Of a stretch of 64,000 nt of DNA, positions 1 to 13,200 are shown piece by piece; the stretch's first letter is position 1, and each line of letters opens with the position of its first letter. The DNA lies in assembly GCA_013397075.1 (NCBI GenBank), contig VWZS01009934.1, positions 1,612,001 through 1,676,000 of the forward strand. Direction: 5' to 3'. Made by a program: the position numbers and the translations under genes. The notes under the pieces are model-generated. The model was not told the origin of the DNA. It ran no database searches and saw only the letters and a program-made list of their open reading frames with translations. Origin of the DNA: Rhabdornis inornatus. Lineage: Eukaryota; Chordata; Aves; Passeriformes; Rhabdornithidae.

Positions 1-1051
1 TCTTTCAAAAAGCAGTGCTGCTCTTCCAGAGGGGGATCAACAAGACCACACAAATTTATTTTTGGAGTAGAGTACATTTGTAGGAAAAAAACTTCTATTA
101 CAGAGGACACAAAACTCATCAGGGGATGTGCTGATGTTCTCAAGCAGATGAAAGGATTAATCTCAAGAATTGCTTGTTGAATAATAGGAATGGATAACTA
201 TTTTATAATAACTAACTACTGCAGGATGCATTTGGCAATTTAAGAAACGAATTATTATTCCTGTTAAAAAGCAAAATTTCAGGGAAGTGATTTAATTAAT
301 CTTTTTAGTAACATTTAAGTAATTTCCAGTAATGAAATCGTTAAAGGTACCCAATGCATCTTTGATTCTTAGTAAAGACAAAGTATATTCATTTCAAAAC
401 ATAATCTTATCACAATCTCACTGCATATTTCATTTTAATGTACTGTTTGAGGCAAGAAAAAAGTGGCTTTGTCTGGCTGAAGAAAAGGCAGGCATTCCTT
501 TAACTATACTGTATTGAAAAGGGCATCTTATTAACATGAAATATTAGGTTTTGATGGCATGTTCTTTTTTTAGATGAACAATTTCTTCCTTATCATGATT
601 AAAAATTGTACACAGCCAGGTGATGATGGGAAAATAGGGTGAATGACTTCTTATCAAAATATGAAAAATATATTTAAGAGTTAAATGAAAAACTAAAGTA
701 AAAATCTTTAGGAGTAGAAGCTCTTCAATTTCCCAACTGCAGAAAAAAAAGTTTCATTCTGTTTGAAGGACTGAAGGGTTTTGTAATAAAGAGACAAAGG
801 AGGTATTGAGGATGTAATATTTCTCTCATGCACCCTTTATGAGTTATTTCATAGTCACCACCTTTTACAAGGAGCCACACAGTCAGCAAAGAAACGTTTT
901 GTTCCCCAGCTAATCAAAGTATTAGTAGACCTTCCTACAGATTCTTCTGTATAGTCATCAAAATAACTGACCTTTGCCAGAGTTCAACATATAATGTATT
1001 GCTGAAAGAAATTCCAGACAAACTCTGGAAGGATTGTGGATTAGAGCTTAC
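1..1051 (-). other. Part of LAMA1 intron 21
   Basis: AT-rich sequence without the cysteine-rich reading frame expected of the next exon on the minus strand. No repeat family was recognised. Confidence 0.7.
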
Positions 1052-1232
1052 GTGTGCAGCCACCATCCTGGAACGCGTAAAAGCCATGAGCACAACGATC
1101 ACACTTCTCTCCAGCCACTCCTGGCACACAGTGACACTGTCCCTGATGATTGCAGTCCTCAGACACTGAGCCAAAATGACTGCAGTTGCAGGGAATGCAG
1201 CCAAGCCCAGTAAGCAGCCCATAATACCCATT
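1052..1232 (-). CDS. LAMA1: LAMA1 exon 21: LE repeats (last exon in the window)
   Basis: Residues 945-1004 plus one base. Acceptor TCTCCAACAG, donor CACAC|GTAAGC. Reads NGYYGLLTGLGCIPCNCSHF, then GQCHCVPGVAGEKCDRCAHG and FYAFQDGGCT. Phase 0 in, phase 1 out. The next LE exon is not found in 1-1051 and must lie beyond the left edge. Confidence 0.95.
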
Positions 1233-4200
1233 CTGTTGGAGAAGAAATAAATAGATTTGAGCTATGTTTCACAAATTTTTGAAAACACTACAATATACAC
1301 TCTTGTTTTCTCTTGTTTGCTCCCCATGATGTCTGACCTGCATGAATCTTGGCCAGCACTGCATGACTGCTGTGGAAAGACTCCCTGGAATTATCCCTTC
1401 ACTGTTGCCAACTATAAAGCAATATGCACTCGGGTGAAAAACTCAACCCTGAAATGCTCTCATGGTCCTCTAATCTAATAAGCAAGACACTATGTTTTGA
1501 AGTCTGATGTTATTCTAATTTAAAGACTTGCAGGAGGTGAGGGTGGGCTGTGCTGATCAAGCACAGATACCTGTGACTATGAATGAAAGCCTAGAATGGA
1601 GCAGGGCAGTGACCTAGTGCACATATGTGTGTGTTCAAAATCATTCAGCTGGGCCGGAACAAAAGGCAGTAACTGGGCACAGACTTCCTGCTCTGGTCTC
1701 TGATGTAGTTCTACACTTAGCATAGGCTGGAAACTGCTGGTTTGTATCACCAGTGAATATCTGCTTGTTCTTGTAACAGGCCTGCCTTTCAGCGGAATCC
1801 CGTGTTGGCAGGCAGCCATGATGTATTCATTATCACCAACCACATTTCTTCAGATATTCCCTACTCAGACTAAATTTTACAGAAGCACAGCTCTAAGATC
1901 CCTTCAGGTTAACAGCGTTTGGTTTGGTTTTTGACTGCACACTGTCAGCACCAGCCTGAACAGCCCTATGCAGAAGGGTGCTGAATCAGTTATATAGCTT
2001 CATATCTGCAAGGAGCACATGCAGAGCAAATTTCAGCCACAAAAACCTCTGCAGATAAACTTTGGTCTTCACTCCAGCAACAGGCCCCTCTCCCTTGAAC
2101 CTATTTGCTGCTGTTCTCTGTATCTGCTCAAATCAATATCTATCGATAAAGAAGAAGACAAGAAAATATATACATTAGCAACAGGTAATGTATCTGCTTA
2201 CCAAGCATTTGTCACATCTTTCTCCAATTACATTTGACTTGCAGGAACAGACGCCTGTCTCATGTTGACAAGTACTTGAAAGGGAACCATTAATGTGGCA
2301 TGCACAGGCTTGTGTTCAGACAAAAAGAAACCAAATTTAAAAATTATTCACATGTATCTGTAGGCATTCATTATTATACATTATTCAAAATCTGGTATAT
2401 GATGTGTTTCATCTGTTTATATTTCACAGATGCTAATATATCACAGAAATGCCTGTGCATTTGGACAAAAATTTCAAAAAACAATTCAAAACACCTCTGA
2501 ATAGCTGTATTTAAGAAGTATTTTTCTTCCAGCCCTATATGTGACATTCGGAAGTAGGAAGTGAGTACAGCATGTAATTGAAGGGACAGTGTTAAGTAAG
2601 CCATTAAGTTCCAGGGATACCAAGTGTCAAACCCTAATATATTCCCCTCCCTCAGCCTAACCCAACCCCAGAGTTTTCAATTTGCACTTGCCAAATCACA
2701 ACTTGAAGATTAACTTTTTCAGCAAAGGTGCACGTCCCCATCCATTTTGTACATTAACACCACATTTTTGTTCTGTAAATGTTGAGAGTAATAAAATTAA
2801 CAACTTACCACGACAGTTTTTGTCAATCACTGCATCCCCATAATACCCATCAGCACACTTTTCACAGTGGTGACCTGCTGTGTTCCCCAGACATTTCAGG
2901 CACTGTCCTGTGAAGGGATCACAGTGGCCCTCTTCTTGAGGGTTTACATTGCCATTGCATTCACAAGGAGCACAAGACTGTCCAGGCATAAGAGGATTCC
3001 CATAGTAACCATTAGCACACCTGCATCAGATTTTAGAAACTTTATCAGCTGGAGTGTGGTCATGCCATATACTCTCTTCATTGAAGGGAGTTTTTCCTAT
3101 TAAATTTAAATCTAAAGTGTCTCTGTATTACAGTGAAAGACAAAATAAGAAGGAAAATTTTATTAGGAATGTTCCATACACGTGGTATGAACCATAAAAG
3201 GAAGATAGGATGACGAACACCTAGTGATGGCAATGATATAGATATTTCACCCAAAATTAGTGTACATACCTTTCACATTGAGAACCAGTATAGCCTGGAA
3301 GACATTTGTCACAGACAATTCCACCTTCTTCATTCAGCTGGCAAGTGGGACTGAAACTATTAACAATATTTATGGCATTTGGTGTCAGTGCACAGAATCA
3401 CAAGACTTCTGCAAACATTCAATATCCACCCTTCCTTGCACCTAGCTATATAAATGCACGATTGCAACTTTTTTCTAGTTTATCAATTCTTTTAACATTA
3501 CAATGTGTGAAAATAAATGTATAATTTTCAAAAACTCCTGGGGTTTCTTTTACTTTAAAAGCAAAATTTTAAAACTTCCTAAAAACTTGGCTTTCATTCT
3601 AGCAAAGCAGTACAATTGCTGTACTGAGCTCCTTTTTTTCAGATACAACAGTTCTGTCCTTCTGCTGTTTTCTGAAAAAACAAGGAAGATAACCATGGTT
3701 TTGGTGCAAAGTTCAAGGACAGGTTGAATTATTACTTTCATCCACCATGCAAAATCATACCAGTTCACTCAGCCTCTCTTAGCCTAGTCTATATATTTTT
3801 CTGCCTCAAAAAAGAATGTTCCTATGAGATATATGCAAACAAAGATGAAGAGGAAAAAAAGTCCTTTTCTCTCTCCTTCAGATGTCATGACATTTTTCTT
3901 TATCGCACTTTCTGGTTTTGCTGAAGATGGAAAAGACAGTTCTTGCATAAGAAGCTTACTTGTTTGCAGCAGAACTCAGAGGACATGCACAAGGCTGGCA
4001 GTCCCCAGATGTTCCTTGGGATGGATCTCCATAGAAGCCAGGCAAGCACTGATCACAGAAAGGTCCTGTCGTGTTGTGTTGACAAGCCTGTGAGACATGG
4101 AAAAAATCTTTTTGTATTTTCTCTTGATGTTTTTTCGGCCCCTACAGCAGTCTGCATGCAGTATGACATCCAAGGAAGCCATTCTTCAAGCCATGAAGAA

Positions 4201-7200
4201 CTGCCTAGAACTCTGAAAATAAATGTTTTATTTTTTTTTTCTGGGTTGTAACAATTCTGATTTTTTTTCCTACATTTTAGAATATACTTTATGAAACCAG
4301 CCACATTACTTATAGGTAAATATATTTTGCATATTGCACACATTTGCAGTAACAAACTTATCTAGTTTTCACTGGTGTTTAGCCATTTTATTCCAGTAAC
4401 CTTTAGTTTTCAGAAGAGATCTGAGAGCTAAATTTTCTCTTCATAAGGTGATGTGCAATTTCCACTGGTGCTAGTCATGGAAAATGCTCATATATCTGAA
4501 AACAGATATTCATCACTTAAACTTGTTCTTTTCAGGAACCTGCAGCAAGTCAAGATTTTTATCAGCCATTCTATGATGGCATTTTAGTTCCGACTATTTT
4601 CCACTTGAAATGATAAACTGAAATAAATTCTTTATTGGAAAACACACTTATGGAGTCTTGAAACATACTCTGAACTAAACAATGAAAACCAACAAAAATA
4701 AGCACTTGGTACCCATAGCTTGAAACTATGCACAATGTAAACTTGTCTCCCAGAGCCAAAATGCTCTCCTCATTCCTAAACATATGCTTAAAAAATAAGC
4801 ACTTGGTACCCATAGCTTGAAACTATGCACAATGTAAACTTGTCTCCCAGAGCCAAAATGCTCTCCTCATTCCTAAACATATGCTTAAAAAATAAGCACT
4901 TGGTACCCATAGCTTGAAACTATGCACAATGTAAACTTGTCTCCCAGAGCCAAAATGCTCTCCTCATTCCTAAACATATGCTTAAAACACAGAACACTTT
5001 GAAGGATGACTTACAAAACAAACACCATGAATGTCGCACTCAGTTGCATGCCCATTGCACTTGCAGGGTTGACAAATACCTCCAAAGAGTATTCCATCCA
5101 CACGATAGTACCCAGGGAGACAGGACTGAAGAGGAATGAAGGGAGAAAAAGCAGTAGCACTATGTGTGTTGAAAATACACATCAAAACTTTTTCAAAGAG
5201 TGCTCTTCTGCCCACCCACCATCCAACCCATTCACACTGTGCTAATTGAATGCTCTTTCAACCCTATTGATGTCACTGTAACTCTTTTCTGGTGGTTGTT
5301 TTTTTACTTGCACTGGATAAAGAGGATAAGAATTAACTCCATAAAACTTTGATTCATCCCTTTGCTCCCTGGAGGCATGAGAGTTAACTTTTTTGTGGTT
5401 GAATATGTGAAATTACTTATTATGGGACAATAGAAAAGATATTCTACCACCTCTGCAGAATCATTAACAATGCTATAGCACAAGGCTTCATACTGAAATT
5501 ATTTGTCAAAACAATTCCTGCTATTCTGCAGTAGAACTGTGCCTCTCTAAATCTTCTATCCGCAGATACACAAGATACCACCTTGCACAATGCATTTCAC
5601 CCTTGTGGGTTCTTCCAAAAGCTAGCATTCTTCCCTGCTAAGGTTCCCTATTGCCTCCATAAACTTAATGGCACATAACAGAAATAAACTGAATATGATG
5701 CAGATCCAGGAAAAGTGCTATTAATGAGTAAGGTATGCTCAAAATAGCTTCACAGAGCTTTAACAGCTGCTCCCTCTGCAACACTGATATTCTGATGCAC
5801 ATCATTTTTTAGTGCCATGAAAAAGAATTCAAGAAATAATTTTAAAATCCCATTTAGAGTATCTGAAAGAAAATACCTTTGGGATTGCATAAAGTATAGT
5901 CGGCAGCAGATCACCACACAACATAAACTTTAATGGCAGTTTAATTAAAGGCATTTAAACCTAGATCCTTTACAATAGGAGGTAATTTTTCATACACATA
6001 ACGCTATAAGAAGTTACCTCACAGGATATTCCTGTGTAACCCTGAGGACATTCGCAAAATTCCACATCTGGCACTGAAGAAAGATCTATAACATTTTCAC
6101 TTGCAGTATCCAGGGTCACAGAGTCCAGCCTAGGGTTAAGCAGGAAAACATCACACCATTTGTTTCCCCAGACACAATCTTCAACAGGACAGTTTGCTTC
6201 TGGGGAAGGTAACACCACTGAGCACTGCTCCTTGCCAGGCACAGCTGAGGAACAGGCACAAATCTCCTCTGTAAGAAGTCTGTGATCATACTCTTATCAC
6301 AGCATTTTCACTCCTGGGAGTAGATGTCTTCTATTATCATTATTGTTAATGGAAGAGACAACCTTCTCAGCCACAGAGAACATTTTTGTAGGGAATCTTT
6401 ACGAAAATTCCATAAAGATGAACACACTATCCCTAAATGAACATAAATTTCACCAGAGTGGTGTGGGTGCACAAAGCAAATTTGGTATCAGTTCCTATTT
6501 TATTGACATGAAATGTTACCAAATGACAGAATATTCACAGAATATTTTGAGTTGAAAGGGATCATCAAGTCCAACCCTTAAATAAATGGTCCATATGGAG
6601 ATTTGAATCCATAACTTTAGTGTTATTAGCACCATGCTCTAGGGAATGAGGAGAAAGATTGTCAGTGAGTGTAAGGAAATTAAGTCAATGATGAAGCTGA
6701 TTCCCTTGAGAGCAATGTAACTTTATTCCTGTTGTCTTGGAGAAGAGGTAAAACAAAGATCTATAAGGTCTGACACAGATACTGCCAATGCTGGTTTGAG
6801 ACTGTGGAATGATCAGATAATCCACTGCAGCCTAATTTTCCTATTAAGGCCTCCCTCAGAAAGGAGTCTCAGTAACATCCACAAACAAAAATCAAAAGAA
6901 ATTACAATCAATATCTTTATTGATAGGTTTCCAATAGTCAGTGATGGATTAACCTGCCCAAATAAGCATACTGTAGAGAGTTCTGGAGACATTTCCCTCT
7001 AAAAAAACAGCCATTGTAATAAGGCTTTTATGCACTATTACTTTAAAGCAGAAGACAATATCTCTGCTGTCAGGTATCTTTAAAATCAAATGTCCCTTAC
7101 CACACACTCCATGTGACTGTGTTTTGGGGACAAAGAATGGTCTTAAGAAAATACAATAAACAACATTTTTTCTAGAAATTATTAACACAAAGCTTCAGGA

Positions 7201-10200
7201 ACACTACCAATAAAAACCATGATTCACATGCAGAAAAAATAATAGAAGTTTATAGATTAACTTGAATCTTTTATCTCACTCACCTGTACACAGCCTTTTT
7301 GGCAATGTTGTAGTTGGCCCTGATCAGAAGATGGGTCACATTTGCCAGAACAGTCATCAGCATTTCCCGGTCTATTGCCTTTTTTGTATTGAACTCTATG
7401 AAATTCTCTGATACAAATCTCACTGAATTAGAATACTCCTCATATGGCTGTAATGACAAGCCTGCTGCTCTTGTACTCAGAATCTGCCCATTACCCTGAA
7501 ATTGAGGGACAAGAGAAAACATTTTCCATAATTGCATGTAAATTTTATTAAGCAACAACATTTAGTGTCAAATACACATCCACGTAACACAGAGAAGAGG
7601 CAATCAAATTAAATTCCTTGCATTAAGTAAGTAAAAGACATTTTCTGTGGCTTCAAGACCACAATCCCATTCTCTCTTGGTTCAGAGACTTCAGAATTCT
7701 TTTGTAAAAGAGTAAATTGAGTTGCAAAATCAAATACCTCTGCAAAACAGAATCTCCTTTCTCTTTTGTTCTATTGCTAAGTACATATAAAAAATAATGT
7801 TTTTAGAGATGCCTGGATTCAGTATAGAGCCTTTTTAACTGCAATATAAATCTAGAAAAGCAAGCAATCAGCAAGAACACTCACTTGTTTCACAAGCAAA
7901 AGTCTTTACAGTTTATTGCAGTTTGTTTTGTAAATACAGCTTTGTACATTTGGTAATAAGCAACTCACCCATATACACACAGATTAAATTCTAGGTATTT
8001 AGCATTTAAAACTAGTATTGCGTACCTACAAGTTCACACAAATGGATTAGAAAATCAGAAATGAGTAGTAGATAGTGACTTTTAAGAGACTTAAAACTGA
8101 CAAAACTACTACTATAGAAATATTATTTTATTTTTAACCCTTTCATAGATTCTTAATAATGTCTGAATACCAACAAGCTGAAAAAAAAATCCACCTGAAT
8201 GATGACATCCACACTAGACACTATATCACTGTCCACACTCTCCATTGGAATATCATAAGATACTGTATACTTCAAGTCTCCACTAAAAGCTGTGAGCTGA
8301 AACGACAAAAAGCAAAGTCTTAACAACACAATAACCTCCAGCCAACACAAAGAAATTACATGGGTCAGTACAACGTCCAAATTATGAGACAATTGTAGGC
8401 TTGCAAATACCACTTTACAGGAAGAGTTTAACATGACATGAGTGTCAGCACATGTACAAGAGCTGGCTTGTTGCTGTGCAGGTGGTGAGAGCTAGCTCAA
8501 GGCTCTACAGGTGATTCAGGTAAATGCCCTCATTCAGTGAAACACTAACAGGACTCTGAACAGACAGCTGAGGTGTACACACTATCATCCTAGCCAAGGG
8601 GCACAGCATGTTGGAGTTTTTCATTCCATACACCACCTTTCAGGGTCCTTAGCCCCACAACTGCTGCTGACTACTACAAAGTAAGTTAACCAACAGTTAG
8701 ACCTATATTAAATGAATAAGAAAGCAGCATTTGAGTGAGTGTTGCCCTGTGCAAAACCTGCTCCCTAATGTTACACTTCTTATACTTGTTTTCATTTACT
8801 GTGTCACTATACTAATAATAAACACAGCTGCATGGGCAGAGAGTGGACTGAAAATAATTACAGGTAAGGCTGCAAGGTTCTCCTCTGCTCACCACTGGTG
8901 AGGCCACAGCTGGAGTTCTGACTCCAGTTCTGGGCCTCTCAGTACAAAAGAGAGGTGGACATACTGGAAAGAGTCCAGCAAAGGGCCACTAAATGATTAA
9001 GAGCCTCAAGCATCTTTCATTTGAGGAAAGACCAAAGGGTAGCAGGACTATCCAGCCCGGAGAGATCTTATCTATATATGAATACCTTAAGAGAGGGTGC
9101 AAAAAGGATGGAACTGGGCTCTTTTCAGTGGTGCCCAGTGCCAGGAAAAGAGGCAATGACCACAAATACAGGAGGCTCCTGCTGAACATCAGGAAACACT
9201 TATTGTGAGGGTGCCCAAGCAGTGGCACAGGTTGCTCAGAGAGGTTGTGGAGTCTCCATCCGTGGAGATACTCAGAAGCAGCTGTCTGATCATGATCTAG
9301 TTAACCTGCTCTAGGTGTCCCTGCTCAAGGACAGAGATTGGGCAAGATGACCCCGAGAGGTCCCTTCCAACCTCAACTATTCTGTGATTCTGCTGCAAAA
9401 ACTAGGACACCCAGAGCTTCAGCTGGTAAACAGGGAAAAAAATTAAAGACTAGTTGTGTGGAAACAGAAGATGGCCAAGAAGCAGGTAAGAGATTTTAAT
9501 GGTCCCATCTACTGTTACTGGGACAAAGCATAAAGGGCGTAAGTTTTGGGATAGGAACCAAGTCCATGGGAAATGGGAGCATATAAATCAGCAACAGTCA
9601 AGAGAGATTATATTGTGTCAAGGATAGGCAGGGAAGGAAGTGGGGAGATGGATGAACTCAAAGAGCAAAAAAGAGGGTACTGGGAATACCTGCACAGGAA
9701 CATCCTGATTTAAAAAGCAGAGATACAGTGAGAAGTTTGGTAACACTGAGCTTTATGTGTAATCTTTAATTACTATATATTTAGACCAATAGGTTATGGT
9801 TAAGACAGAGAACCTATGAAGCAGTTTTCACTTCTTAGCTGAGTACTTACTTTATTTCCTAGATATGCATCAGGTGCTGACCAGTAATAAGTATTTTTCA
9901 GTACTTTCACAGCCTCGGTGTTGTTAATACTTATTTGATGGGGTCCATCAAATTGGCTTCGCTGAGGCTGCACGCTCTTTGCTTTGAATAGATCAGTAAC
10001 AAGCCATCCAGTCATGTCTGAAATCTACAAGAGTAGTAATATTAATGGAAGTTAGGCAGCTGTGTCACTGAGAAAGCATTCACCTCTTCCTAGATATTCA
10101 TTCAACCTGATGAATCTAAAACACTTTCATTAGCCCGGTCTGTCACCCAATATATGTAAATATGCCACTTCAGACTAGGATGGTCTCCACCTCTCTATTT

Positions 10201-13200
10201 GACAGGAACAAAAATATAATGAGTGTGATTTTCATCCTTCCAACAAAATTAACACTATATCTATGCAGCTCTCTGAGACAGAAACACAGAATTTCAAAGG
10301 CTTCCCCATTAACAGATAGGGCTGAGCTGGACGAAAGCAAAAACGACAGTCCCAAGATGAGAGAACTTTTTTCTTCTCACAGAGAGGGTTTTATTCAATC
10401 ATCTTAGAATTTCAGTCAGTTTGATATGTTTTTCCTCCCTTTTTATTGCACACAAAACAGAAGACCCAAAGTGTGCTTAGCTCTGCAAAGTTACACAAGG
10501 AATTTGGTGGGAAAAGAGTGGTCCCAAAGCCCTATAACTCAAGAACTGTCTAATCAGAAGACAGTAATATTTATAAACACTGTTTGCTAAGAAAGAGTAT
10601 TGGCCATATTTCCAGAAGCCCAATAGCCTTGTCCAGTAAGTATGAGAGCAAGGAAACAGGTTTGGGTTTATCTCTTCAGCAAGAAAAAAAACTTTAACAG
10701 AAAAAGTCTGAAAAAAATCCATTTTTCCAGTGCATTATTGCAGCCTTCACTACCCAATGCTTCTGATATTACTGCAAGGCAGCAGGGCCAAAGCCTGCAT
10801 GGGATGACTTGCTGACTGCCTCAGACCTGCACAGTGATACCAAAAATCCATTCCTCTGTAAGGAAACACATACCAGAATTTGCAGTTAACTTGGGCATGT
10901 GCCAAAGAGAAGGATAGTACATTCTGCAGCTGCCTGAGGAAAGAATATTACGTCATGGAGATAACGTAGAAATACCTGACTGACGGGCCATGTAAGACTG
11001 TCACACACATCAGAAACGCCAAAGCAAAAACACTCTGTGCAGCCCTGAGGATTTCTTTCTTGCAAATTGTAGAATCCTGGTTTACAGAGATCACAGTTTT
11101 CGCCTTCTACATTTTCCTGTCAAAGGCATATAACATTTGGTTCACATCAGCATTATTATGGTAACAAATACCATGGATTAGGTGGGATTTAGGCATAAAA
11201 GCATTCAGAAGGTTATAAAAAAACACATTTCAGCACAGCAGGATTATTGAATAAGACTCAGAGCTTAAAAACAAAACTGATTGGAAAAATTCATCAGAAT
11301 TTGCCAGTTCATCAAAATCTAAACAAGCCCCAGCAAGGGTTCTATTGTAGTAAAATTTCAACACAGAGGCAGGGTTTGAAAAGCTTCTGCCAGTTTGTCA
11401 GTCTACTTTTCTTGTAGCTTGACTTTGTAGACTGCCCTGGAGAAAAGTTATGATGTTTTCTGAATCCAAATGGATTACCTTTCAGATATCACACCAGATA
11501 GAATCCAGAAAGTTCACCTTTAAGGCCAGGCTCTTGGAGCTACCACAGCCAGCTTCAAGAAAGCAATTTCTTAGCCTGCTCTTAATAGTTATGCTGTGAT
11601 GCCCACTACTGCTGCCACCTCTTCCTGAAAGAATGCCACACTATGCTAGCTGGCAACTCTTCCACCCAATGTGCTCTGGCTAAGGTCCAGAAACTCCTGC
11701 TCCAGAAGCAGAGGTGCTCCACTCCTTTAGCTCCTTTCATTGGTCTTCTGCCATGCAAATTGGGTAGTTCAGGGCGTACAGCTACAAACCTCTTTCAATG
11801 CAGGATTTATGGGGAAAGAAATCCAAAACTGTGTACCCAATTTTTTTTATCATAAAAAATTTGTGCAGCAAATATGTGGCTATTTCTTGAAAAAGTTTAG
11901 AAAATTGCTGCTGACATACAAACCAGCAGAGAAAATATTTGATTAATTTTTACAAAGTTGTGTAAATAGCACAGCTCCATAGGCATTTCCACACACTAAG
12001 ATACAGAACATTTCCTACTGCCAGGGACAAGATTCTGATAATGTCCTAGCTTTGTATCAGGACAAGACCTGGACACACACCACTCTCCAATCTCAACCTT
12101 TGGCTTCAATTATGGGAAAACTCCACTACAAAGGCAAAAAGAACTTTACAGAACACCTCACAAAGTTCCCTGGTACATATGGTTAGGACGGTAAAAGTGC
12201 AAGGCATCCATGTGAAGCACAACTGTCTTACTGTTTTGAGGGGGCTTATTCAAGCTATGCATTGCCATGTGAAATGCAAAGCCTGTGGACCAAATTCTGC
12301 TTTCAGAAGCAGTTACCAGAGCACCTTCACTTCAGTCACAAGAATCACTCCAGATTGCAGACTTACATCAGATCTGGTCCTATGGAGCAAATTTCAGGCT
12401 TACCAGAAAGAAATCTGAGACTTCCAACTGTCTTTCCTTCTGGAACAGTGTTTGGCATGTCAAGTTCACATAAGACCACTCTAGACAGCCAGGTTATGTG
12501 ATTTTGAAAGCAAAGTACAACCTGTGTTTGCAAAACACATTAAAAATCTATGATCTCCAGTTCTGATTCAAAGGTTGAGGATGGCTGCTTCTATTTCTTC
12601 ATATGCAAACTTGGGAAAAATCTCAGGCAAAGTGCCCCCCGAGATAATGAGATCTTAAAATCTTGGATTTTTACAAAAATAGTATTTGTATGCTCTTTTT
12701 AGCTTTTTTATTTCTCGGTCTTCAGGATGGATTTGGATCACACATTTCTTAATGTCTAACATTATTAGACAGAAATTATTTATTTCTCAATGAAAAATAA
12801 ATATCTTACCCAATGACTAGACCTCAAGAGCTGTGTTTCAGGAAAGATCAGATATCACAAAATGCACCATATAAAAAAAAAATACCTTTTTCTACTGTGT
12901 TCACAGAGTCTGCAAAGCTTTAGAAATCCTGTCTCCTTCATTTGATATTTGGAGTGCACAACTTTTCTCCTTTCATCTCCATTGGTGGTCTGCTGGCAGG
13001 TGACACTCTTTGTGATCTGGCCTAAAAATTGTGTATGCCAGGCTCATGCTCACAGCAGCACTGAAAAGGGGCAGTTTCTAGTCCAGTTTATACCAAAATT
13101 TTCACTAGTTAGCTGCATTGGCTGATACAGTGTTACCCTAGCCCAAAATCAGGCATGTATCTCCTTTTTCATATTTAAATTGGTGATTGGAGCCATTTTG

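Noticed and set aside
841..905. Search for LAMA1 exon 22 in the first kilobase
   Set aside because: No cysteine-rich LE frame exists on the minus strand of 1-1051.
3351..3356. Alternative acceptor for exon 18 at the downstream TTTCAG
   Set aside because: It would delete the conserved NFS residues and break the frame with exon 17; the upstream AATAG acceptor fits.
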